A stretch of DNA of 64,000 nt from Bryobacterales bacterium (GTDB taxonomy: Bacteria; Acidobacteriota; Terriglobia; Bryobacterales; Bryobacteraceae): NCBI GenBank assembly GCA_016789905.1, contig JAEUQC010000158.1, positions 1 through 64,000 of the forward strand. Reading direction: 5' to 3'. Position numbers and translations under genes: made by a program. Below, one piece after another: positions 33,113-40,381 of the stretch (position 1 is its first letter; each line of letters begins with the position of its first letter). The notes beneath the pieces were generated by a model. The model had not been told where the DNA came from, ran no database searches, and was given only the letters and a program-made list of their open reading frames with translations.

Positions 33113-34224
33113 TCACTCCGGATCCTTCTTCCAAGTCACCGCTACGCGATTCTGATCAGGTTTGTAGACGACACCCGCCACCGAAGGTCGCAGCCGGCCG
33201 GCGTCCATCGGATCCCCGTCGCGAACATCCGGATGCCGTTTCCATATCATCGACTCGATGTCCCAGGCGGGAATCCGATACCCGCACGGATTCCGGCATC
33301 CGGCAGCGGTATTAGCGATAGACCTTGTTGCCGCGCCGGCAACTGTGCGGTGACAACGGCCGACCGCACTGCCCACAGCGGATCTTGCCTTTCAGCGGCC
33401 TGACGTCCCATAACCGCTCGGCTTGTGGCGGGCTGTCCTTCGAGAATCAAACGCCAGTCCCGCGGCTTCAAACCGATCCATGTCGATGATGGGCGGATGC
33501 TCTCTAAGGCGGATCCCCAAGCCATTCCCGAAATAGCCCGCATAGACGGGTTTGCGCAGAGGCGCAACAACCTGACGCGTGCTCCAGAGCCCATTCGCCT
33601 TGGTTCGATGCTGATTCGTGTTCGCCTCGCCAGCGATCTCTGATCGCCGCTTTCCCTTGGCCGCCTCCGCGAACATCCATCGCAGGACCTCTGCCTCCGC
33701 CGGCGCGGGTTCGAATTGCTTGGTCCGGGGATTCGCGTTGTAACCAATTAATCGAGCCCGCGCCTCGGCAATTCGTCCCGCGATCATCTCGCGTTCAAAT
33801 CGGCGAACGACGCCATGATGTTCAGTAGAAAGTGGTCATGGGCTGCGTTGCCCAACTCGGGCGCTGTCACAATCACGAGATGGACATGAAGCCTGCGGAA
33901 CTCATCAAACAGCTTCCCGCAATCAACGACCCGCCTGGATCGACGATCAAGCCGGCGAACCAGAATTTGATCCGCGCCGTCCTCGCGGAGAAGTACGAGC
34001 AGTCGTTGCAGGCCTGGCCTGTCGAGTGCGGCACCTGAGAATCCGGCGTCGTCGAAACGTCCGTTCTCGACCGTCCAGCCCTTTGGGGTGGCGAACACCG
34101 CCCACGCCTCACGCTGAATCGCGCAGGAAGAGAGTTCCTCCGAGGGACCCACCGGCTGGCGGGTGTAGATGACGCAGCGAACCGGCCTTCGTGTGCGACC
34201 CTCGCCAAAGGCGTCGAACGCCAT
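33113..34224 (-). pseudogene. Decayed large serine recombinase
   Basis: Read on the minus strand, three frames add up to a serine recombinase. From 34224 to 33784 is the resolvase domain (CVIYTRQ, RFDDAGFSGAALDRPGLQRLL, RLDRRSRR); the catalytic Ser after YTRQ is Pro (residue 24, CCG). At 33797-33799 one T is missing from a T-run, so FADFEREMIAGRIAEARARL is split. From 33787 to 33392 is the recombinase domain. A further shift near 33400-33425 precedes a zinc-ribbon part (IRCGQCGRPLS) that is stopped by TAA at 33314-33312 and shifted again by a 7-bp tandem duplication near 33300. The C-terminus (CGYRIPAWDIES) ends at 33113. Confidence 0.88.
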
Positions 34225-34320
34225 GGAGGATCACTTCCGTTGTCCACCTGGCGAGGCCGAGTTTGAGAATCGGCGGACCGGGGCCCCTCTCTCAAGCGGA
34301 GTGTCAACAAACCCGGAGGT

Positions 34321-34485
34321 GTCAACAGAGAGAACCGAGAACTTGAGAGAGGCCAATGGGCTCAACCCCCATGGTTGAGTTCGCGCCCCGGTTGATTCGA
34401 CTTCGAACCGGAGAACGCGCAAAGACCGTAAGATGCCCAAAATGTTTAGGATACGCGCGAGGCCCAAATTGCGGGGCTGTCAATC
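34321..34485 (+). repeat. Dispersed repeat, fullest copy C
   Basis: Joins both halves of the repeat family: 34321-34367 matches copy B and 34382-34485 matches copy A. Between them CTCAACC-CCCAT-GGTTGAG forms a 7-bp hairpin. It ends 34 bases from the 3' end of tRNA-Gln. An ORF across it on the minus strand is not protein-like. Confidence 0.75.
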
Positions 34486-34519
34486 AGAGGAAGCGCTGAA
34501 ATTTAGAAGTAACAGGAGT

Positions 34520-34593
34520 TGGCTCCCCGACATGGGCTCGAACCACGATTCACGGCGTCAAAGGCCGGTGTCCTACCATTAGACGATCGGGGA
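34520..34593 (-). tRNA. tRNA-Gln (anticodon TTG), CCA encoded
   Basis: The minus strand folds as a full cloverleaf: a perfect 7-bp acceptor stem (TCCCCGA/TCGGGGA), D arm with TAATGGTAG, anticodon loop CTTTGAC giving anticodon TTG, T arm with GGTTCGAGCC, discriminator G and an encoded CCA at 34522-34520. One C-T mismatch sits at the top of the anticodon stem. The anticodon and body match bacterial tRNA-Gln. Its 3' end faces the decayed recombinase, the usual orientation for an integration target. Confidence 0.93.
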
Positions 34594-34604
34594 GCAACTC
34601 CTCC

Positions 34605-34610
34605 ATTTTA
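34605..34610 (-). promoter_or_regulatory. Candidate -10 box of tRNA-Gln
   Basis: TAAAAT on the minus strand ends 11 nt before the tRNA 5' end. The -35 region is poor. It lies just beyond the stop codon of the pseudopilin gene. Confidence 0.4.
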
Positions 34611-34623
34611 CCACCATCGGCGT

Positions 34624-35031
34624 TCACCATTCACTATACGGTGTGCCTTCCAGGCTAGTTTTCTCCGATGAACTTCGCACATCGAAAATCCCCGGTTCGC
34701 TCTGGCTTGCCGATGCCGACGCATCCTCCATGATCGTCTTCCACGACGTATTGTTCCCCACAATCGGGTCCAACGGCATCTGCCGCAAATACCCCTCGCG
34801 CACCAGATCCTCCAACTGTTGCGGTGCCTTCTGCTTGTCGTAGGTATACTCGTCTATCACCGTTCGCAGCGAAAACAGATTTTGCCGCAACACGCTCTCT
34901 CTCGCCCGAATGATCGACTTCTGATACAACGGCACGGCCACGGAGATCACCACCAGCACGATGGCCATGGAGACCATCAACTCCATGATGGTGAAGCCCG
35001 CCCGCTTACCACTCTGAATACGGCGTTCCAT
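34624..35031 (-). CDS. GspG-like type II secretion pseudopilin
   Basis: A 135-residue protein with a prepilin signal: a short basic leader, cleavage before FTIMELMVSMAIVLVVISVAV, with Glu at +5. The rest matches GspG-type pseudopilins, with an ALREIHT-like helix replaced by LFSLRTVIDEYTYDK and a conserved PLDPIVGNNTSW proline segment. It ends in GTPYSEW, exactly as the preceding pseudopilin does. The gene overlaps that pseudopilin by 26 bases and is the last of the secretin operon. It would build the periplasmic pseudopilus; the ATPase and inner-membrane genes are not in this window. Confidence 0.88.
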   Translation of the reverse strand: MERRIQSGKRAGFTIMELMVSMAIVLVVISVAVPLYQKSIIRARESVLRQNLFSLRTVIDEYTYDKQKAPQQLEDLVREGYLRQMPLDPIVGNNTSWKTIMEDASASASQSEPGIFDVRSSSEKTSLEGTPYSEW

Positions 35032-35497
35032 CGGCTGCTTTCTCCATCGTCTTCGAATAAACCGCGAACACGTTCTGCCCGCCCCACGCCGTCGATTTTG
35101 GATCGTCCTGCGTGCTCCGCATGCCCCACTCGGCCTTCTTCGTAAACGGGTCTTTCGGAATGCGCCGCAAAAAGCGAATCTTCTTTTCCCCTTCGGTCCC
35201 CTGGCCGTTCACTTTCACACCTTCCACCAGCACTTCCAGCGACTCCGGATACCCCTCCTTCGCCGCGTTCTGCTGCCCGAGTTGCCCCTGGTCCGCCATG
35301 TCTTTGTACTTATCAATCGCCGTGTGAATCTCCCGCAACGCCAATCGCAACTCCCGCTCCTGCTCCCGTCGCACGCGGCTCCGCGCCAGCGGCACGGCCA
35401 TCGAGGTCAACAGCGCCAGAATCGTGAACGCGACAATCAGCTCGATCAGCGTCATGCCGCGCTGCGTTCGCCGCCGTTCTGGACTCACCGCGGTCAT
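35006..35497 (-). CDS. Second type II secretion pseudopilin
   Basis: A 163-residue protein. The prepilin cleavage and helix region is MTLIELIVAFTILALLTSMAV, preceded by a basic leader (SPERRRTQRG). Downstream are LRLALREIHTAIDKYKD, the RRIPKDPFTKKAEW proline segment and the terminal GTPYSEW. The layout matches PulG/GspG-like proteins. The ATG overlaps the stop codon of the secretin gene by one base (TAATG), a sign of coupled translation. Confidence 0.88.
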   Translation of the reverse strand: MTAVSPERRRTQRGMTLIELIVAFTILALLTSMAVPLARSRVRREQERELRLALREIHTAIDKYKDMADQGQLGQQNAAKEGYPESLEVLVEGVKVNGQGTEGEKKIRFLRRIPKDPFTKKAEWGMRSTQDDPKSTAWGGQNVFAVYSKTMEKAADGTPYSEW

Positions 35498-37800
35498 TAC
35501 CGGATCTCCACTCCAATCGTCGGCTTCGACGCCGGCACCGATTGCAGCTTCGAGTTTTGCAACCCCGAATCAATCAGGCCAATTTGCGTCGTCCCCGCCT
35601 CCAGCGTCTGGAACGTCAGCGAGAGAATCGCCCCCGTCCCGGTCAACCCGGCCGCGCCCGCCGCCCGGCTCATCTGAATCGCCACTTCGCCTTTCGATTG
35701 CTGGTCGTCGGTAGAAAAGTTCACCCGCTGCCCGTCGCTTGAGAGGAACGCCCCCGGCGTCGCCGCCAGCAGTTTCAGCTTCTTCTGGTCATACTTGAAT
35801 CGCATCGGCGCCTGGAACAGGTCCACCGCGTCGCCTACATGCAGGCTCACCACTACGGGCGACCCGGCACGCGTCACCACCCCTTCCGGCTGGAACGTCA
35901 GCTTCACCGGCGCCGCCGGCGGCAGCGTCGGCTTCGCGGGTGTAGCCGGTTCCGGTGTCGTGGGCATCGTCAACGCCGGCCCGCCGGGGATTGTCGATGC
36001 CGGCCCAGCCGGCGCCTTCCCGTCTTCCGGCGCCGAATAAATCAGACGCACCGTCTGGTCATTGCCGGCCGCCACGCCGCGCAGGTTCACCGGCGTGATC
36101 TCCTGCGTCCGCACAATATGCGGCACCAGCGCAATCACCAGTTCGCTATTCGATACTTCCACCGTCTCACTGGAAAACAGCCGCCCCAGATACGGAATCT
36201 GCATCAGCCCCGGAACGCCCGAAACATTTCGTGTCGACGTTGTCTTCACCAGTCCGCCAATCAGGTTCATCTCGCCTTCGCGGATCCGCACATCGTGTAC
36301 CACCTTGCGCTGCCCGATCACCGGTTGCTTAATGCCGCCAATGTCGATCCGTTCCACGACATTTGATATTTCAATTTCCACGTGCATGGAGACTTCATCG
36401 TCGCCATGGATGCGCGGTACCATGTCCATCACCACGCCCACTTCCAGATACTGGAACTGCGTGTTCACCAGCGGGCTCACGCCCACACCACCCACACCAA
36501 GTCCGGAGCCAAAGCTGCCGCTCGCCGTCGGCACTTTCTCGCCAATGCGCAGTTGCGCCTTCTGCCCATCGGCCGCCCGAATCTGCGGCGTCTGGCGTAC
36601 CTTGCTATTCCGGTCGGTCATAATCGCCTGCAGCAGCGCGCCCGGCAGATTCACCGTGAAATCGTTCTGCCCTAGCGATTTCAACTCGCCCAGCCCTCGC
36701 GAAGCCGCCGTTGTCGTTGGCGACACATTAAACTTCAATCCCGGCGTCTCGCCGGTAACCACCGTCGCCGCCAGGTCGCGCGTCCGCCCCGTCGCCGTTT
36801 CCATCACAATGATGTCCACCAGCACTTCCGGCTTCGGCTTGTCCAAATCTCCCAGCAGTTTTTCCACCAGCGCCACCTGGTCCACCGTCCCTCGCGCGAT
36901 CACCGCGTTCTGCGCGTTGTACGTATATAGGCGCCTAATTTCCGTCACCGACCGCACCGAGGTTGCGATTTCGTTCAACTCCTGCACCGACGTGATGTTC
37001 TGCAGATAGAAAACTTTCACCACATTGTCTTCATAGTCGCGCCGCTTGGTGATGTTGTCGTTCGTCAGGAAGATCGTGTTCGCTGACAGCGGTTTCCAAT
37101 AGGTCTTCGTCATCACCGACAAATGGTCCAGCGCCTCTTCCAGGTTCGTGTTCGCCAGGTCCACGTTGTAGTTCTTTGACGGCTGCTGATACTCCGGATC
37201 CCAGATCACGTTAATCCCGGTCAGCTTCCCCAGCGTCTCGAACAAAACTTTCACGTTCTGGTTGTTCATTTTGAGCGACGTCACCTGCCGCGATATCGGC
37301 TTCAAATCAGGCACCGGCTGAATGGTGCCGATCTTCTCATCGCTCCGCTTTTTTGCGATCTGCGCCGGCGTCTGGCCTCTTTCTTCGTCCTTCATCGCCG
37401 CGCCCTGCCGCTTTTGGTAGTCCAGCATCGCCTTTGTCCGCCGGATCTCCTGCACCGCCAGCGACGACGAAGGGTCAATCAAAAACGCCCGCTCAAACTC
37501 CAGCAGCGCCTCTTCCACCTTCCCCTGTTCCCGCAACTTTTGGGCCCGGTCAATTCGTCCAGCCGCCGCGGCGAACCGCGTCCGCCGCACCGCCATTTGG
37601 TATGCCGTGTCCGTCGGGTCTTCTTTCAGGGCCAGTTCGTAATCCTCCAGCCCTTTTTCAAAGTCCCGTCCAAGCTCCGCCTTCTGGCCGGACTTGTAAT
37701 ACTTATCGCCCTTGCGGGACTTGGCCTCGGCTGGAATGACGCTCGTCCAGAGAATGGTCGCGCATGCCAGTAGGCTACTTAACTGTCGAATATTCAGCAT
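35497..37800 (-). CDS. GspD-like secretin with N-terminal TPR and C-terminal cohesin-type domain
   Basis: A 767-residue outer-membrane channel protein. A signal peptide (to AEAKS) is followed by TPR-like repeats (about 30-130), an STN-like domain (NNQNVKVLFETLGKLTGINVIWD), N-domains, and the secretin core (about 340-580) with VPTASGSFGSG and the VIREGEMNLIGGLVK/VPGLMQIPYLGRLF landmarks. A proline-rich linker (about 605-640) leads to a C-terminal domain resembling cohesin (VVVSLHVGDAVDLFQAPMRF, LSLTFQTLEAGTTQI). Secretins normally lack such a tail; it may sit outside the cell or in the periplasm and bind substrates. First gene of the pseudopilin operon. Confidence 0.9.
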   Translation of the reverse strand: MLNIRQLSSLLACATILWTSVIPAEAKSRKGDKYYKSGQKAELGRDFEKGLEDYELALKEDPTDTAYQMAVRRTRFAAAAGRIDRAQKLREQGKVEEALLEFERAFLIDPSSSLAVQEIRRTKAMLDYQKRQGAAMKDEERGQTPAQIAKKRSDEKIGTIQPVPDLKPISRQVTSLKMNNQNVKVLFETLGKLTGINVIWDPEYQQPSKNYNVDLANTNLEEALDHLSVMTKTYWKPLSANTIFLTNDNITKRRDYEDNVVKVFYLQNITSVQELNEIATSVRSVTEIRRLYTYNAQNAVIARGTVDQVALVEKLLGDLDKPKPEVLVDIIVMETATGRTRDLAATVVTGETPGLKFNVSPTTTAASRGLGELKSLGQNDFTVNLPGALLQAIMTDRNSKVRQTPQIRAADGQKAQLRIGEKVPTASGSFGSGLGVGGVGVSPLVNTQFQYLEVGVVMDMVPRIHGDDEVSMHVEIEISNVVERIDIGGIKQPVIGQRKVVHDVRIREGEMNLIGGLVKTTSTRNVSGVPGLMQIPYLGRLFSSETVEVSNSELVIALVPHIVRTQEITPVNLRGVAAGNDQTVRLIYSAPEDGKAPAGPASTIPGGPALTMPTTPEPATPAKPTLPPAAPVKLTFQPEGVVTRAGSPVVVSLHVGDAVDLFQAPMRFKYDQKKLKLLAATPGAFLSSDGQRVNFSTDDQQSKGEVAIQMSRAAGAAGLTGTGAILSLTFQTLEAGTTQIGLIDSGLQNSKLQSVPASKPTIGVEIR

Positions 37801-37926
37801 CTTGCAGAAGGTTCCGGATTTTTCGCGTGCTAAAATGGAGATCGGTTGGACAAAGTGCAGTCCACCTATTAACCATTGACGGCGCCAGTCGCCCGCCCGT
37901 TGAGTACAAAGTGCAGGAGATTCTCA

Positions 37927-38412
37927 TTGGCAGCCGCTAAGGCCAAAGCCGCCACCGGCTTCAAGATCATCAGTGACAACCGTTCCGCCGGCCATGACTA
38001 TGAGCTGATGGAGCGTTTCGAAGCCGGTCTCGCCCTCACCGGCACCGAAGTCAAGGCCTGCCGCGCCGGGAAGGTCCAGCTCAAAGACGCCTTCGCCGCC
38101 GTCGAAAGCGGCGAAGCCTGGCTCTGCAACGCCCACATCAGCGAGTATTCCCACGGAAACATCGCCAATCACCTCCCCGGCCGGAAACGCAAGATGCTCC
38201 TGCATCGTCAGGAGATTGATAAACTCCACGGCAAGACTCGCGAAAAGGGCCTCGCCCTCATCCCCACGAAAATGTACTTCAAGGATGGGAAAATCAAGGT
38301 GGAACTCGCCGTCGCCCGTGGTAAGAAACTCCACGATAAGCGCGCCGCCGAAAAAACCAAGGAACAGAACGCCGAAGCCCGCGCCGCCCTCATTCGCTCG
38401 AAAGCTCACTAA
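37927..38412 (+). CDS. smpB: SsrA-binding protein SmpB
   Basis: A 161-residue RNA-binding protein that partners tmRNA in trans-translation to rescue stalled ribosomes. Family landmarks are seen: IISDNRSAGHDYELMERFEAGLALTGTEVK (in part), the AWLCNAHISEYSHGN strand, RKMLLHRQEIDKL and the basic C-terminal tail (KKLHDKRAAEKTKEQ). The start is set at TTG 37927 because AGGAG lies 7 nt upstream; the open frame extends to 37876 without similarity. It lies 6 bases before the aminopeptidase gene, so the two are likely cotranscribed. Confidence 0.93.
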   Translation: MAAAKAKAATGFKIISDNRSAGHDYELMERFEAGLALTGTEVKACRAGKVQLKDAFAAVESGEAWLCNAHISEYSHGNIANHLPGRKRKMLLHRQEIDKLHGKTREKGLALIPTKMYFKDGKIKVELAVARGKKLHDKRAAEKTKEQNAEARAALIRSKAH

Positions 38413-38418
38413 TATCCC

Positions 38419-39906
38419 ATGCAGGTCACCCTTACCAATCAAGCGCTGAACGCCGTCGATGTTGACGCCCTTTTTCTCCTCCAATTCGAAGCCGACGGCC
38501 GCCCCGCCACTCCCAGCTATGGCGCCCTCCGCGCCGCCAACGCCGAGTGGCTCAACGACGTGGAAACCTCCGGCGAAGCCGCCGGCAAGCTCTTTGAAAC
38601 CACCGTTCTCCATCGGCCCCAAGGCTTCGCCGCCAAGCGCATCGTCCTCGCCGGGGCGGGGAAGGCCGCCAAGTTTGATTCCTCCACCCTTCGACGCCTG
38701 ATCGGCGCCGCCGTCCGCAAAGCCAAGTCCAACGGCGCCGCCCGGCTCGCCTTCTCCCTCGATGAAGCCTTCGCTACACCCGAATTCGTTTCCGCCGCCG
38801 CCGAAGGCTTCCACCTGGGCAACTACGAACTCGATACTCACAAATCGAAGAAAGACGAACGAACTGAAATCACGGGCTTCCATGTCGTCGTCGCCGGCAA
38901 GCCCGACCATCTGCAGGAAGCCTTCTTTCAGGGAAACGTCATCGGCGAGGCGCAGAATTTCACCCGTTTCCTGGCCAACGAACCCGGCAACCTGCTCACC
39001 CCTCCCGTCCTCGTGCAACGCATCCAGGAAATGGCCGCTTCTGTGAATGGCCTCGATGTCGAAATCCTCGATCAGGCCCAAATGGCCAAGCTAGGCATGG
39101 GCTCGCTGCTGGGTGTTGCCCAGGGCTCTCCCCATCCGGGTTTCCTCGCCATCGTTCGCTACAAACCCGCCGCGCCGGCCTCGCCGGATCATCTTGCTCT
39201 CGTCGGCAAGGCCGTCACTTTCGACACCGGTGGCGTTTCCATCAAACCCGCCGATGGCATGGAAAAAATGAAGTACGATATGGCCGGCGGCGCTGCCGTC
39301 CTGGGCGCCATGCGGGCCCTCGCCCATCTCAAACCCGCCATCCCCGTCAGCGCCTTCATCCCCATAGTGGAAAACGCCGTTGGAGGCAACTCGCAGCGCC
39401 CAGGCGATATCGTCACCAGTCTCAGCGGCAGAACCATCGAAGTCCTCAATACCGACGCCGAGGGTCGCCTCATCCTCGTCGACGCCATTGAATACGCCAA
39501 GCGCCAGGGCGTCACCCACATGGTGGATGTCGCCACGCTCACCGGAGCCATTGTCGTCGCGCTCGGCCACATCCACGTCGGGCTCTTTTCCAATAACGAC
39601 GCTTTCCGCCAGCAGGTCCAGGCTAGCGCCGCCCGCCAGGGGGAAAAGATGTGGCACATGCCGCTTGATGACGAGTATCGCGAATACCTGAAGTCGCCCT
39701 TCGCCGACATCGGCAACATCGGCGGCCGCTGGGGTGGCGCCATCACTGCGGCCTATTTTCTAAAGGAATGGGCCGGCGACACCCCGTGGGTCCACCTCGA
39801 TATCGCCGGCACCGGCTGGCTGGACGACAACAAACCCTACATGCCCAAAGGCCCGTCTGGCGTTTGCGTCCGCACGTTCGTCGATCTCGCGCTCAACTGG
39901 AAATAA
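38419..39906 (+). CDS. pepA: Leucyl aminopeptidase, M17 family
   Basis: A 495-residue metallopeptidase that removes N-terminal residues from peptides. The C-terminal catalytic domain has the M17 signature NTDAEGRL with the two-metal ligands, the KAVTFDTGG(V)S segment with the catalytic Lys and metal Asp, and MKYDMAGGAAVLG. The N-terminal alpha/beta domain is typical. It follows smpB by 6 bases; pairing it with ribosome rescue could help clear tagged or aberrant peptides, but that is inference. Its 3' end overlaps the convergent chaperone gene by 14 bases. Confidence 0.94.
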   Translation: MQVTLTNQALNAVDVDALFLLQFEADGRPATPSYGALRAANAEWLNDVETSGEAAGKLFETTVLHRPQGFAAKRIVLAGAGKAAKFDSSTLRRLIGAAVRKAKSNGAARLAFSLDEAFATPEFVSAAAEGFHLGNYELDTHKSKKDERTEITGFHVVVAGKPDHLQEAFFQGNVIGEAQNFTRFLANEPGNLLTPPVLVQRIQEMAASVNGLDVEILDQAQMAKLGMGSLLGVAQGSPHPGFLAIVRYKPAAPASPDHLALVGKAVTFDTGGVSIKPADGMEKMKYDMAGGAAVLGAMRALAHLKPAIPVSAFIPIVENAVGGNSQRPGDIVTSLSGRTIEVLNTDAEGRLILVDAIEYAKRQGVTHMVDVATLTGAIVVALGHIHVGLFSNNDAFRQQVQASAARQGEKMWHMPLDDEYREYLKSPFADIGNIGGRWGGAITAAYFLKEWAGDTPWVHLDIAGTGWLDDNKPYMPKGPSGVCVRTFVDLALNWK

Positions 39907-40381
39907 GCGCCTCCCGCGTCTCCCGCGCCAGCGTACGCAACAGCGGCAGCCTCGTCTGCCGCTCCAGCCTTTCCAAGTACTGCGGCGCCCATTCCAGGTG
40001 TTCTTCTCGGAAGCGCGCCAGCGTTGCCGCGCCGGCTTCTTCCGCCGCCAGCTTGGCGTAGAACGCCAGCAGCATTCCTATGTGATCCGCCGGTTCGTTT
40101 GTCAACACCGGCTCCATTCCTGCGCTTCTGTACCAAGCCAGCGCCGAGTGATGGGAGGCGCCCATGATCGTCGGCTCCTCCTCATAAATCGATTGCCACG
40201 GCGCGCACGGCGCCCCCTCCGGAGCAAAGAACAGCCGCGTATGTTCACGCAGCAGTTCTTCCGGCCGCGGTATCAGCGCTCGATACCTTTCCCCATCCGG
40301 CAGGTGCGCCAGCATTTCCCGCAGCCGTTCGGTATCGGGATAAAGCAGCGCCTGGCCCGCGAACAGCAGTTTTTCCGTCAT
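39893..40381 (-). CDS. TorD/DmsD-like molybdoenzyme chaperone
   Basis: A 162-residue all-helical cytoplasmic protein. The family pattern is present: RLFFAPEGAPCAPWQSIYEEE, followed by ADHIGMLLAFYAKLAAEE and a C-terminal helix. TorD-type proteins bind the Tat signal of a molybdoenzyme and help insert the cofactor. The ATG at 40381 overlaps the stop of the catalytic subunit gene by 4 bases (ATGA), so it serves that enzyme. The open frame extends to 40819 in the antisense region, which is not part of the gene. Confidence 0.85.
   Translation of the reverse strand: MTEKLLFAGQALLYPDTERLREMLAHLPDGERYRALIPRPEELLREHTRLFFAPEGAPCAPWQSIYEEEPTIMGASHHSALAWYRSAGMEPVLTNEPADHIGMLLAFYAKLAAEEAGAATLARFREEHLEWAPQYLERLERQTRLPLLRTLARETREALISS

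Noticed and set aside
34231..34467. 78-codon frame on the minus strand next to the tRNA
   Set aside because: It lies over repeat copy C; the other copy does not preserve the frame, so it is not a gene.
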